DNA from: Nitrosopumilus sp. K4
GTDB lineage: Archaea; Thermoproteota; Nitrososphaeria; Nitrososphaerales; Nitrosopumilaceae
Length of the DNA stretch: 64,000 nucleotides
NCBI RefSeq assembly: GCF_018128925.1
Contig: NZ_CP067007.1
Coordinates: 846,164 to 910,163, forward strand
Direction of reading: 5' to 3'
Part shown: piece after piece, positions 25,795 to 36,100 of the stretch
How positions within the stretch are numbered: position 1 is the stretch's first letter
How the letters are laid out: each line of letters opens with the position of its first letter
Notes under the pieces: model-generated
Databases searched by the model: none
What the model was told of the DNA's origin: nothing
Seen by the model: the letters and a program-made list of their open reading frames with translations, nothing else
Program-made: the position numbers and the translations under genes

Positions 25795-26793
25795 TTGAGA
25801 TTTCTTTTTTGAGTTAAAATAAGTCAAAATCAAGAGGGTTAAAGAAACAACACCAGAAATTAGAAAGATCACTTCCATAGAATTTAACAGTGGGTGATAA
25901 AATGCTTCATCGACTGAAATTTCATTTATTTGAGATACAAAGTGTGCATAAGAGAAAATAAAATAATTTGTCCCCCAGTGAACAACAATTGCAGGTAATA
26001 GACCAAATCTAAAGTATAGCCATCCAAGAATAATTCCACTTGCAGAAGCCTGTGCAAATTTACCCTCACTCCACGGTTCACCTGTGGCAATATGGGCAAA
26101 TCCAAAAAGGATTCCAACAAGCACAATCAAAACCAGAGCTTTTTTTGAATCATAAACGTGTAGATTTGCATTAGGATTCCAAAGGGATTTAAAAAAATAC
26201 TTTGCAGAAAACTTATGGGCATATAATGCAAAAACAGGGATTCCTATCAATAATGCCCTAAAACCAATCTCTTCAGCTAGGGGAGCCAATGTTACAAGCA
26301 AGAATTGCTCCAAATCATTGTCAGCAGGAGGGGGCAAAGTTTCAATTCCAAACCCCTCTTGAGTCAAAGTAACAATAGCTGAAACCAGAATTAAGATGGA
26401 AAACCATTTTGTGATAGAAACAAGATAATTCGAATCAGAAACAGTTTTTCCAGAAGAAAGAAGCGGGGATAAAGTTTGCAAAAATCCATTTTTTGGTCCA
26501 AAAATAGACATTGCAAAAAGAATTGCATAGAGGGACCACAACAATACAAATGCATCACCAATTGTCACAGCAAATGGTAATGAAAGATCCAGCCCACTAA
26601 AAGAACTAAGCTCAAAAAGAGGATAATCAAAATTAATGTCAGATCCCAGATCAGTGTTAAAAACAACAAACAATCCCATTGGAAATGATAACAACATCAT
26701 TCCAAAAATAACAGATAGTAATGCAGAATGTGGAATACCTAAACTTTGAAGAATTTTGTTAGACTCTTGCAATTTTGGTCTAATGGAGTTCAA
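25783..26793 (-). CDS. CPBP-family intramembrane metalloprotease
   Basis: 336 residues with about eight membrane helices. The CAAX-protease/bacteriocin-processing (CPBP, Rce1-like) motifs are present: EEIGFRAL near residue 172, FGFAHIATG near 232, and HWGTNYFIF near 290, which supply the glutamate, arginine and histidine ligands. Substrate unknown; prenylated or membrane peptides in related enzymes. The gene starts inside the last 14 bases of the eIF1 gene and is probably cotranscribed with it. Confidence 0.82.
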   Translation of the reverse strand: MNSIRPKLQESNKILQSLGIPHSALLSVIFGMMLLSFPMGLFVVFNTDLGSDINFDYPLFELSSFSGLDLSLPFAVTIGDAFVLLWSLYAILFAMSIFGPKNGFLQTLSPLLSSGKTVSDSNYLVSITKWFSILILVSAIVTLTQEGFGIETLPPPADNDLEQFLLVTLAPLAEEIGFRALLIGIPVFALYAHKFSAKYFFKSLWNPNANLHVYDSKKALVLIVLVGILFGFAHIATGEPWSEGKFAQASASGIILGWLYFRFGLLPAIVVHWGTNYFIFSYAHFVSQINEISVDEAFYHPLLNSMEVIFLISGVVSLTLLILTYFNSKKKSQLEI

Positions 26794-27088
26794 TGCTTGA
26801 TTCTGGAAAGCCCAAACTAATCAAAGAATCCTTAATCGTGTCTCGATGGTCTCCTTGTAAAAAGATATACCCATCTTTTGCAGTACCACCACAAGCATAT
26901 TTACTTTTGAGTTCTTTGGCAACATTTTCTAGATTGTTTAATTTTGGATCCAGACCCTCAATCATAGTTCCTTTTTTCTTAAATCTTCTAGTCTCCAAAC
27001 GAATTATAATTTTAGTACTGTCTTTAGCAAGTTCGCCACAAGCACATAGATCTTCAGGTAGACCACATGTATTACAAATTACTGCCAT
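26780..27088 (-). CDS. Translation initiation factor aIF1 (SUI1)
   Basis: 102 residues with the SUI1 fold: KIIIRLETRRFKKKGTMIEG, KELKSKYACGGTAKDG, and the final IFLQGDHRDTIKDSLISLGF. It promotes correct start-codon choice on the small ribosomal subunit. The first 17 residues contain ICNTCGLPEDLCACG, four cysteines (5, 8, 15, 17) able to bind zinc, as in other archaeal aIF1 proteins. The CPBP protease gene overlaps its 3' end. Confidence 0.92.
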   Translation of the reverse strand: MAVICNTCGLPEDLCACGELAKDSTKIIIRLETRRFKKKGTMIEGLDPKLNNLENVAKELKSKYACGGTAKDGYIFLQGDHRDTIKDSLISLGFPESSIELH

Positions 27089-27187
27089 ACGTTCTATGAA
27101 GATGCCATTTAACGCACTATTAAGCCTTGTTTGGATTTATTCCATAGTCAAATAATGATTTTTTAGACAGAAAAATCAAAATGAAGT

Positions 27188-27517
27188 GTGTCAAAAGATC
27201 TTACAAAAAAAGCAGCAGAAATGCTTCTCAACGGGGCCACATTACTTAGCGAGCCATGCCCATACTGTTCAGGGGTAAGAGTGATGAAAGACGGAAAAGC
27301 CTTGTGTGTCAATTGTGGAAGAGAGCCAGAAAACAGAAAGATTCCACATGTAGATAAAAAAGTGGAAAAAAGCACATTGGAATCTATTTTAGAGAAGAAA
27401 CTTGAAAATCTATCAAAAGAGTTAGAATCAGAAAAAGATCATGAAAAACAGCAAGAAATTCTAAAATCGATCAATTCTATTATGGAGACGCTCGATAAGA
27501 TAAAAAACAAACAATAA
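27188..27517 (+). CDS. SSSCA1-type zinc-ribbon protein
   Basis: 109 residues from GTG 27188. The N-terminal half matches the Sjogren's syndrome/scleroderma autoantigen 1 family: a helix (KKAAEMLLNGATLLSEPC) followed by a zinc ribbon with Cys24, Cys27, Cys40 and Cys43 (CPYCSG and CVNCGREP). The C-terminal half is a long Lys/Glu coiled coil. In other archaea this family often lies beside information-processing genes; its molecular role is unclear. The Sec61-beta gene follows 35 bases later on the same strand. Confidence 0.75.
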   Translation: MSKDLTKKAAEMLLNGATLLSEPCPYCSGVRVMKDGKALCVNCGREPENRKIPHVDKKVEKSTLESILEKKLENLSKELESEKDHEKQQEILKSINSIMETLDKIKNKQ

Positions 27518-27552
27518 AGTTTTTATGTAAAAATCCGGGGACAAAAGCTACC

Positions 27553-27720
27553 ATGAGCAGTAAAAAGAAATCAGCACCACTTCCAGCATCAAGCGGAGGT
27601 CTCATGCGTTTCTTTGAAGATGAGACAAAAGGATTCAGAATAGATCCAAAAATTGTGGTGTCAATTCCAATTAGTTTAATTGCAATCTCATGGGCAATCG
27701 ATATCTTCTTAGCTCCGTGA
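27553..27720 (+). CDS. Preprotein translocase subunit Sec61-beta
   Basis: A 55-residue protein: a polar basic N-terminus (MSSKKKSAPLPASSGGLMRF), the conserved linker EDETKGFRIDPKIV, and a single C-terminal membrane helix (VSIPISLIAISWAIDIFLA). This order and length are exactly those of archaeal Sec61-beta, the tail-anchored third subunit of the SecY channel. It lies between the SSSCA1-type and DUF2070 genes on the same strand. Confidence 0.88.
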   Translation: MSSKKKSAPLPASSGGLMRFFEDETKGFRIDPKIVVSIPISLIAISWAIDIFLAP

Positions 27721-27727
27721 TCAAATT

Positions 27728-29467
27728 ATGGAAAAATCTTCAGACGACGTTTCAAATATACACAACAGGTTTTCCCTTACACTGATCAATCCATCATCTC
27801 ATTACTTTTCTCTAGTTGCGTCATTGGCCATAGGAGCAGTAATTACTGCGACAACATATCTTGGATATTTCGGTTCAGAAGATTTTTTGTGGAGAATACC
27901 ACTTGTAGTGGGGGTTTTAGCAGTATCACAATTAATTGATACGAGGTTTACAAAAAAGAAAGAATATTCAAAAGTACTTCATGCATCACTTTTTGCAAAT
28001 ATGTTATGGGTAGTCACATTATTCATGGGACTGCTAGCAAGTGTTGTATTAGTAAAAGAGGCATCTTTGTTTTTTGTAACGTTTGGAATGTTTTTGTTTG
28101 CAAGTTTCAGAATAGGGATTTTTACAACTACATTAGGAGCAAGTATCAAAAAAGCATGGGCAATATGTTTTGTGCAACCTTTAGCAATGTTTTTGGTTTT
28201 AATTCCACAAGACATATGGATTCAGACATTAACAAATCCAATTACACTAGCATATGGAATAGCGTTTTTGATCATAGCAAGTGTGTGGTCAGTGTTGACA
28301 GATAGAGCAGGAAGACCAGGAATGGAAAGTACACATAAAACAATTCAAGCATATCTTGCATCCCAAGGAAACGACTACACAGAAGCAGAAGAGATAATGG
28401 AGCAGCGCTCAAGCAAAACTAAAGTGTCAACATCTCAAATTCGATTATTATCATCAGAAGGAAATTCAGAATTTAGAATGGTTTTGCCAGAGATTCACCC
28501 CGGACCATATCATCCAGTAGGAGGAAGCAACATCCCATACCTAATTTACAAAAACCTAGATGCATCTGCAATGGTAATGCATAGTATTTCTGATCATGCG
28601 TTAAACTTACCATCAAAAAATGAAGTTGAGAATTATTTGAAGAATTTAGACAAAAGCAAGGTAACTGAAGAAGGTCTTGTTTGTACAGAACCAGTAACAG
28701 TTCAAATCAACAAAGCCAGAGTCATAGGATTGTTATTTGGCAATAATCCATTGTTGTTTTTGTCATTATCACCTCACGGCATGGAGGATATTCCAAGTTA
28801 CATGAAAACAGAGATCGAACAATATGCAAAGAATAGAAACTATACGAGGATAATGATCGTAGATTGTCACAATGCAATGGGTCCTGAAATTTCAAAAGAA
28901 GACGGAGAAGACATGCTAAAGGCTGCAAAATCATGTTTAGATTCCCTGATAACAAAAGAAAATTATCCAATAGAATTCGGATATGCAAATTCTGACGACA
29001 TGGATGTATGGACAGAAGATTTAGGAATGGGAGGATTAGGAATAGTATGTCTCAGAATTAATGAAAAAAAATACTTCTTAGGATGGGCAGATGCAAACAA
29101 TATGGAAAATGGAGTAAGAGAGAAAATTGTAGAAAACTTTGCAAAAAGAGATTACAATCTGTTAGAAATTTGCACCTCAGACACACATTTTGCACCAGTG
29201 AAAGCCAGAAACAAAAATGGATACTACCAATTAGGTTTGATTACAAGTGCAGACAAGTTATCAAAGTGGTTCTTTAGTATTGCAAAGAATGCAGAAGAGA
29301 AAACAACTTCAGGTAAATTCGAAATATTAGAAAATCAAACAGAAGTCAAAATAATGGGTCAGGGGATTTTTGAGGATTATTCAAAAGCTCTGGATAACTC
29401 TTTGAAAATAACTAAAGGGTTCCTGATAGGCAGTGTGATTCTATTCGTCACTAGTTTGTTCCTATAG
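27728..29467 (+). CDS. DUF2070-family archaeal membrane protein
   Basis: 579 residues: about six membrane helices in residues 25-190, a large soluble region, and one C-terminal helix (FLIGSVILFVTSLFL). The soluble part carries the family signature LPEIHPGPYHPVGGSNIPY near residue 258, with CHNAMGPEIS and CTSDTHFAPVKARN later. The conserved His and Asp residues suggest a metal-dependent activity, but the family has no assigned function. It starts seven bases after the Sec61-beta stop, a neighbourhood seen for this family in other archaea as far as I recall. Its end overlaps a convergent nuclease gene by 17 bases. Confidence 0.83.
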   Translation: MEKSSDDVSNIHNRFSLTLINPSSHYFSLVASLAIGAVITATTYLGYFGSEDFLWRIPLVVGVLAVSQLIDTRFTKKKEYSKVLHASLFANMLWVVTLFMGLLASVVLVKEASLFFVTFGMFLFASFRIGIFTTTLGASIKKAWAICFVQPLAMFLVLIPQDIWIQTLTNPITLAYGIAFLIIASVWSVLTDRAGRPGMESTHKTIQAYLASQGNDYTEAEEIMEQRSSKTKVSTSQIRLLSSEGNSEFRMVLPEIHPGPYHPVGGSNIPYLIYKNLDASAMVMHSISDHALNLPSKNEVENYLKNLDKSKVTEEGLVCTEPVTVQINKARVIGLLFGNNPLLFLSLSPHGMEDIPSYMKTEIEQYAKNRNYTRIMIVDCHNAMGPEISKEDGEDMLKAAKSCLDSLITKENYPIEFGYANSDDMDVWTEDLGMGGLGIVCLRINEKKYFLGWADANNMENGVREKIVENFAKRDYNLLEICTSDTHFAPVKARNKNGYYQLGLITSADKLSKWFFSIAKNAEEKTTSGKFEILENQTEVKIMGQGIFEDYSKALDNSLKITKGFLIGSVILFVTSLFL

Positions 29468-30092
29468 TTTTCAGGTTATCCAGATTCCCATAAAACTCAT
29501 CAATAAAAGACGAGAATTGAAAAACAGGCACTATTGGAACGTTCTCAATAAAGTCAATTTTGTCTTGATACAGAGTGACTATAACAGGTACTGCTAATGC
29601 ATTTTGTGTTTTTGAGACATATTTTTTTGTCCTTTCAATTTGCTTTTTTACAGCTTCAGTCAATGCACTGGCACTATACCGCTTCCAATGTTTACAGTCA
29701 ATTAACATGGCAACACCCAATCTAATTCCAATTACGTCAATTTCCATCCTAGGCTTTGTCAGGATGAGATTTTTAATTACAGCAAAATCCTTTGATGAAA
29801 GAATCTCAGCTACAAGACCCTCAAAATCCTTCCAGTCTAAAATGACAGATATCTCGTCTAATGGAAAACCATTTTGAATTAATTCAATTGCAGCCTTTAA
29901 TTTATCACTGGTTTCAAAATAATACAGACTTTCACCCTTAGCCCCTATACCACGTTTAACAAATTCATCTAAAACTTTCTCCGAGTCAGACTCTGAAGTT
30001 TTTGTAATTACAGCAAAATCCTTTGCAGAAATACCGCCAGGGATTATTCCTCGTAACCCTTCAATCATGTTTGGGAAAAATCTCATTTTCAT
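29451..30092 (-). CDS. Restriction endonuclease-like (Mrr-type) protein with N-terminal winged helix
   Basis: 213 residues. The N-terminal ~90 look like a winged-helix domain (KDFAVITKTSESDSEKVLDEFVKRG). The C-terminal domain has the PD-(D/E)xK nuclease pattern: WKDFEGLVAEIL (Glu), RMEIDVIGIRLG (Asp), and IDCKHW, where Asp-Cys-Lys forms the D/ExK core. Such archaeal proteins may act in DNA repair or restriction. No methylase or other restriction gene is close. An ATG two codons downstream of the stated start is equally possible. Confidence 0.75.
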   Translation of the reverse strand: MKMRFFPNMIEGLRGIIPGGISAKDFAVITKTSESDSEKVLDEFVKRGIGAKGESLYYFETSDKLKAAIELIQNGFPLDEISVILDWKDFEGLVAEILSSKDFAVIKNLILTKPRMEIDVIGIRLGVAMLIDCKHWKRYSASALTEAVKKQIERTKKYVSKTQNALAVPVIVTLYQDKIDFIENVPIVPVFQFSSFIDEFYGNLDNLKTIGTN

Positions 30093-30195
30093 TTTGTTTT
30101 AATCAACGTGATATAGGTCTTAAGAGTAAAAAATTCAGGTTATTATGAAATAGAATTCTAAATAGGTTTTAGTACTTCAACTAAAGAGACTAGTC

Positions 30196-32652
30196 ATGAA
30201 ACTATTGCTAGTATTCATACTAGCTCTGTTGGGAGGAACTTTTTCTGGATTCGAAGTGTTTGGAGAAAGTACGTTTTTTGAAACAGTAAAATTCATTCAA
30301 TACTTAGATGAAAATACTGCATTAGAAGAAGTAAGAAATGGGAATTTAGACATTTACTATTATAGAATTTCATCAGATAGGTTAGAGAGTTCAGATTCAA
30401 GAGAAGGGCTACGGATTTTTGATTCAACGGGAGGATCATACAGTATTTTAACAAATCCTGCAGAGACAGAAAAATTCAACCCGTTTTCAATTAAAGAAGT
30501 AAGATTTGCTTTGAACTATCTGGTGGATAGAAAATTAATTGTAAATGAGCTTATGGGAGGATATGGATCTCCAATGATTTCATACTATAGCCCCTCAGAT
30601 CCGGAGTACCTTACAATCATAGAACAGTTAGAGAAATTCAATTTCAGATACAACCCAACACTTGCAGAAGAAATGATTTCAGATGCATTAATGTCAAAAG
30701 ATGCCAAAAAAATTAATGAAAAGTGGATGTTCAATGGAAAACCAATCGAAATTACAATCTTTATCAGAAGCGATGATCCTGTAAGAAAATCAATTGGGGA
30801 GATTTTAGCCTCAGAACTACAAAACATAGGATTTGAGGTGAAAAAAGAATTCGGAGATTTGAACAAGGCGTTTGTAATAGTATATGGTTCAGACCCATCA
30901 GATCTAAAATGGAATTTATACACAGAAGGGTGGGGAAGATCAGCATTTGTAAGATATGATTCAGTAGGGATAGGACAGATGTATTCCCCATGGTTTTCTA
31001 ACATGCCAGGATTCAATGACCCAAATTATTGGAATTACAAAAATGAAAAAATTGACGAGTTAACACAGAAGATCTACACAGGTACTTTTGAATCATCAGA
31101 AGAAAGAAGCAGTCTGATTCAAGAGGCAATAACAGAAGGGATTAATGAATCCGTGAGAATTTTTCTTGCAAGTAAGATTGATCAATATGTTGTAAATGAA
31201 AAAATCAATGGCATAGTAAATGATTTTGGTGCAGGTGTTCCAAGCAGATTCACGCCAATAAACGCCAAAGGTGACAAAGAGGAATTAGTAATAGGGGTAA
31301 AGCAAATCTATCAAGGGGCATGGAATCCAGTGATGGGTTTAAGCGATAGTTATAGTAGACATATTTGGGGAATAATTTCGGACCCTATAACATTCAAACA
31401 TCCATTTTCTGGAGAAACATTCCCAGTAAGAGCAAGTTGGAATGTTGAAACAGCAGGTCCAACCAGCAAAATGAACGTACCCAAAGATGCAATGATTTGG
31501 GATCCAAAAAATCAAGAGTGGGTCAATGTATCACCAGAAACACAATCAATTAGCAAAGTTACATTTGATTTTGAATTTAGCAAATGGCATAATGGGCAAA
31601 TGATGGATATGAATGATATTTTGTATTCATTATACTTTACAATTGAATGGGGTACGCAGATAAACGAAAATGACAAAACATTTGATACTGAGTTTACACC
31701 AAGAGCTGCACAAACAGTTCAAACAATAAAAGGGATCAATCCAATTGACGAAGACACAATAGAAGTTTATGTAGATTATTGGCATTTTGATGAAGGAGAA
31801 ATTGCAGATTGGGCTGCGTTATGGAGCACGATACCATGGGAAATATCTGCAGCAATGGAAGAGGCAGTGCTTGATGGAAAGGTATCATATTCCAGATCAG
31901 GAGCCACAAGTAAAAATGTCAATTGGGTATCACTCATCATTCCAAAAGATTCTAAACTGATTCAAGAATATTTGGAAGAATTCAAAAGAACAAATTACAT
32001 TCCAGAAGTTTTTCAGGGTTTTGAGAACAATCAAGAATATTTTGATTCAAGATATGAATCATCAATAAAATGGATAGAAACCAACAATCATGCAGTAATT
32101 AGTAATGGACCATTTTTCTTAAAATCATATTCACCAGAATCACGAACAATAGCAGTAAGCAGTTTTAATGATTCCACATATCCATTTGAAGTAGGACATT
32201 GGTCAGAATTTGAGGCGGCAAAAATTCCCAAAATATCACACATAGAGATGCCCAAAATCATCAACAAAAATTCAGACATAAGCATACAAGTATCAACAAT
32301 TAATGCAGATTCTATTCTCTTTTTTGTCTCAAATAGCAAGGGAAACGTAATAGCCTCAGAGTCAACAGAGGTCAGATCAAATACAACAGAGGTTCATCTC
32401 CAAGAGGATACCATCAACAGATTGGATGTAGGCGCAAACAGTCTGAAAATATTTGCAATTTCAAGTAAAGTGTTAAAACCAGATTACTATACGACTAGTT
32501 TTCTTGTTACAGAAAGCTATGAAGAACTACCAAAAGCAAATCAAGACAAAGTAGAGTTTGACACATATGACGTGTATCAAATCGCATGGATAATAATTCC
32601 AATTATAATTATCACTGCAATCATAATTATCAAAAAAATAAAATCAATTTGA
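30196..32652 (+). CDS. Large membrane-anchored family 5 extracellular solute-binding protein
   Basis: 818 residues: signal peptide 1-22, a binding-protein body, and a C-terminal membrane helix (IAWIIIPIIIITAIIIIKKI) that would anchor it outside. Family 5 (oligopeptide/dipeptide) motifs are present but in unusual order: VRFALNYLVDRKLIVNELMGGYG near residue 100 and RYNPTLAEEMISDA near 155, typical of the second lobe, precede ELVIGVKQIYQGAWNP near 370 and KWHNGQMMDMNDILYSLYF near 460, typical of the first lobe. No permease or ATPase gene is adjacent. The ligand is unknown. Confidence 0.8.
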   Translation: MKLLLVFILALLGGTFSGFEVFGESTFFETVKFIQYLDENTALEEVRNGNLDIYYYRISSDRLESSDSREGLRIFDSTGGSYSILTNPAETEKFNPFSIKEVRFALNYLVDRKLIVNELMGGYGSPMISYYSPSDPEYLTIIEQLEKFNFRYNPTLAEEMISDALMSKDAKKINEKWMFNGKPIEITIFIRSDDPVRKSIGEILASELQNIGFEVKKEFGDLNKAFVIVYGSDPSDLKWNLYTEGWGRSAFVRYDSVGIGQMYSPWFSNMPGFNDPNYWNYKNEKIDELTQKIYTGTFESSEERSSLIQEAITEGINESVRIFLASKIDQYVVNEKINGIVNDFGAGVPSRFTPINAKGDKEELVIGVKQIYQGAWNPVMGLSDSYSRHIWGIISDPITFKHPFSGETFPVRASWNVETAGPTSKMNVPKDAMIWDPKNQEWVNVSPETQSISKVTFDFEFSKWHNGQMMDMNDILYSLYFTIEWGTQINENDKTFDTEFTPRAAQTVQTIKGINPIDEDTIEVYVDYWHFDEGEIADWAALWSTIPWEISAAMEEAVLDGKVSYSRSGATSKNVNWVSLIIPKDSKLIQEYLEEFKRTNYIPEVFQGFENNQEYFDSRYESSIKWIETNNHAVISNGPFFLKSYSPESRTIAVSSFNDSTYPFEVGHWSEFEAAKIPKISHIEMPKIINKNSDISIQVSTINADSILFFVSNSKGNVIASESTEVRSNTTEVHLQEDTINRLDVGANSLKIFAISSKVLKPDYYTTSFLVTESYEELPKANQDKVEFDTYDVYQIAWIIIPIIIITAIIIIKKIKSI

Positions 32653-33138
32653 TAACCCATAATCTTTGAGAATATCATCAATTTGAGATTCGGATTCAAT
32701 CTTGGAATATTCATCCAATAAATTTTGGTTTAGCTCGTAGAAGGTGTGACCCCATTTGAATTTGTCAAGCAGTTTCAGGGCATCATCTTTGAAACCTAAG
32801 ATAAAGAGAGTAGCAGAAAGTGCTTCAGCAGTAGTCAATTTGTTAAGTTTGGCATAATTTACAGGATTTCCCGCCAAAAGGGGGGGAAGTTTTCTCTTTA
32901 TCCCATCAAATTTTTTTGAAAATGCTTGCTCTGCCAAATTCCACGAACAGTCAATCCCAACAATAGTGTTGGCCAGTGTTTTTTCACTAGGCAATAAGAA
33001 GTGCTCTGAGAAAGGATCCAAAACCAAACTTTTGCTTGTAATTTTTTTAATGCTTTTTGCAAGTCCAAACTTTATCATCTTAGCAGCTGTGCACTTTTTT
33101 GGATCATCTTGATAAAACATCAAAACTTGAATCTTCAC
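32644..33138 (-). CDS. Tsr3-type 16S rRNA aminocarboxypropyltransferase
   Basis: 164 residues of the Tsr3/DUF367 family, a SPOUT-like enzyme that adds the aminocarboxypropyl group of SAM to a pseudouridine in small-subunit rRNA. Family motifs: YQDDPKKCTAAKMIKFGLA near the start, LDPFSEHFLLPSE, GIDCSWNLAEQAF near residue 63, and LPPLLAGNPVNYAKLNKLTTAEALSA near 85-110. The length matches archaeal members. The last nine bases overlap the convergent binding-protein gene. Confidence 0.9.
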   Translation of the reverse strand: MKIQVLMFYQDDPKKCTAAKMIKFGLAKSIKKITSKSLVLDPFSEHFLLPSEKTLANTIVGIDCSWNLAEQAFSKKFDGIKRKLPPLLAGNPVNYAKLNKLTTAEALSATLFILGFKDDALKLLDKFKWGHTFYELNQNLLDEYSKIESESQIDDILKDYGLSN

Positions 33139-33169
33139 AATAATTTTGCAAAAGAAGAGTATTTGGAAC

Positions 33170-36100
33170 TTACTCTAGTGTCTTGTAGTTTATTTTATAG
33201 TAGAACCTAGAGGCCTGATCATCTTTTAGAATACTTACATTCCAAGTCATATCAGATAAAAATTCTTCAGAGGATTCTGGGAGAATGTCAAATTTCTCCA
33301 GACGCACATCTGGTCCACTATATCTGACCTTAAGACTCATACCATCAACTTCAACAACTTCATAGATTTGCCCAGGTTTTCTTGTGGATTCCTTTACAAG
33401 ACATTCCAAATCAGGTCCAATAATGCAAACACCAGATTCAGATGTAATTTTCAGATTCACATCGGCCTGATCAACTCTATTGGTAAGCATTGAACCAGAA
33501 AATACTCGGGGTGCAACGTTATTTCCATCCACAGATTTTTGTAAAATAGTAACAGACACATCAGATTCTGTGATTCGGTTCTCTTTTTCGATAATAGTTG
33601 AAGGTGTTTTCATCTCAGCAGGTCTTTCAACTACATTGAATGGAAGGGATTTTGTGTCAAAATCAGCATCAACTGTAAATTCGTATTTGCCAATACTTGA
33701 AGGCAAATCAATTATCGGAAATTGATAAGTAAATGAACCAGAGGGGCTAGGTCTTAAAGTGGTTACTTTTCCAACATGTTTTCCACAGAAAAATGAGCCG
33801 CATGTTATTTCGGTATCAGATTTTTTAATTACGCTGACATCAAATTTTTCCAAGTAGATCAGTTTATTGGGTTTTCCAGAAAGCACTACAACATCACCTG
33901 GATAGTATTCAGCCTTATCAGCGGACAATAATAGTTCAACATCATCATCAGAACCAAACGTAAAGTCATTTACAACGCCAAATGAGGATTCAACTTTTTT
34001 GTTTTGATAAATTGCATGTATTTTGTATTGACCCTCGGAGAACACAGTGATAGGCAAATCAAACAGACTCTCAAAAGAGCCACCTACTTTAGGATAAACT
34101 TGAGATTCCAGGATTTGTTTGTAAGGGAATGTGCCGCTTAAGACACGTATTGTTACACGATCAGGCACAACCAAGCCCTCATCACCTTGTTGACGGGGGA
34201 TAACATTTCCAACCACCTTTAATTTTTCACCTGCATTGTAAATTGATTTTTCAGTGGAGACAAAGATAGGCGTTGAGCTAAGCGAGTCATTTTCAGGATC
34301 AGAGGATACCTTAAAGAAAATGGTTTTTGAATATCCAGGAACTGAAGCCTCTATCTTGTAAACACCGTAGTTTGACACAGTTAATGAGCGGCCTTCAGAT
34401 TTTATAGCCAATGGTTTTTCAGAAATAGGGGTAGTCCAAGTCCAAGAAAACCTTTGATCTTCAATTGTTGCACCAGAATTTCTCACACTACCGTCAGGTT
34501 TTGTAAGAGATACAGTTACAGAAGTTTGACCAGTAGGAGGCAAAATACCGCTCAAAAGTAATTTCTCCCCCAAGCCAAACACTTCTTTGTTTAAAGTAAG
34601 TGTTTGAGAACCTGTTTGTTTTAGTGGATCAACAACATCAAATGAAATTATTTTTGTCAGATCATTGTATTGTGCTTTTAATTTGTAGGTGCCTTCAAAG
34701 AAGGCATTTTTGTTGATATCTAATTTAACATTAAAGTTGCCAGAAGATTCAGGTATGGCAGTTAATTTGTAAGGCACGACAACTAGTTGATCTTTGCTAG
34801 TTGTCCTAGCACCTTCAGGAACACCCATTATGGATACAGGAGTGCCATCATTATTCAAAACAAAAACTGTTACAACAGCGGTTTCAAAGCTAGAACGTGT
34901 TGTAGGATTTGCGATGAACCCATCTAGAATCAACGTCTCTCCAAAATCATATGAGGGTTTGTTTGTTTGAAGGGTCAAGGGTTCATCAGATACAACAAAT
35001 TCGTCTGGATTCACAACTGCATGGATTATTTTTGAAGCAGTGCCAACTTCTTTAGACACTGTAATTCTGTAATCACCTAATCGTTGTTGTTCATTTGGAA
35101 TATTAAATGAATATGCAAATGAACCGTCACCTTGAATTCGCGCAACATCTAAGATTTTAAAACTTGAAGTGCTAGTAGTAGAGCCTAAAGTATTTTTCGT
35201 TTGGATGATTTCTAAGTCAAGTGAAGGGATCCAAATGTTGTTTAATCGTCCACTGATCTGAACAGTTTCTCCCAATCCATATGCTACGTTGTCAGTCCAA
35301 AGTGAAATAGGCACAGATTCCTTTACGTCTTTAGAAACTTCAAAGGTTGTTTTTACTGCCTTGTCAAAATACTCGCCAATCACCTCATAGGTACCATATA
35401 CAGGCTTGACAGGACTGACAAATACAGTGGTGGTGAACTTTCCATTTGTTGGAAACAGATTGCCATTTGCAATAACAATACCATCAGGATTAGTTATGGT
35501 GAATTTTAGACCTTCGAGTGGAATTATTTTAGAGGTGGTCCCAGTTAAAACAACGGTTTGCCCAGGGATGTATACAGATTTGTCAGTTTGAAGAGTTATA
35601 GAACCTTCTTGAACAATTTCAGTTTCAATTATTTTATCACCCACGGTAAAACTTGTCTGAGAAGTTGCACCAGCATATTTTACATTCAAGTTGTATGTAC
35701 CCTCAGAAATTCCAAGAACTTTTTGTAGATTCAAAGATGTTTTAAAATTCAAATTCATGTCAGGGTATAGTTCAACAATTTTATTGTAATTTGGACCAGA
35801 AATTGTCAGGATAACTTTTTCAGGTTGGAAATACGGATAAGTAATCACTACTTCTTCAGAAACTTTTCCAGATATTTTTGCAGTCTCTCCAAAAAGATAA
35901 TGTTGTTTATCTACAGACAAAGTAACATATGTTCCCTGTTGTTCCTCAGAGAAGGTTTGTTTTCCATTTGAAGAGCCAGCATTTGATGTTGCAAACTTCC
36001 AATCAGTAATGGAATCATTATCATATCCATCATAGATTCTTTGCCATGATGAAAAATCATTTTTCAAATCAGCAAACAAAGGAGTTTTGTCGATTACAAC

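Noticed and set aside
30585-31016. 143-codon leftward frame within the solute-binding protein gene
   Set aside because: Antisense shadow with no domain; the sense frame is a long protein with family motifs across this region.
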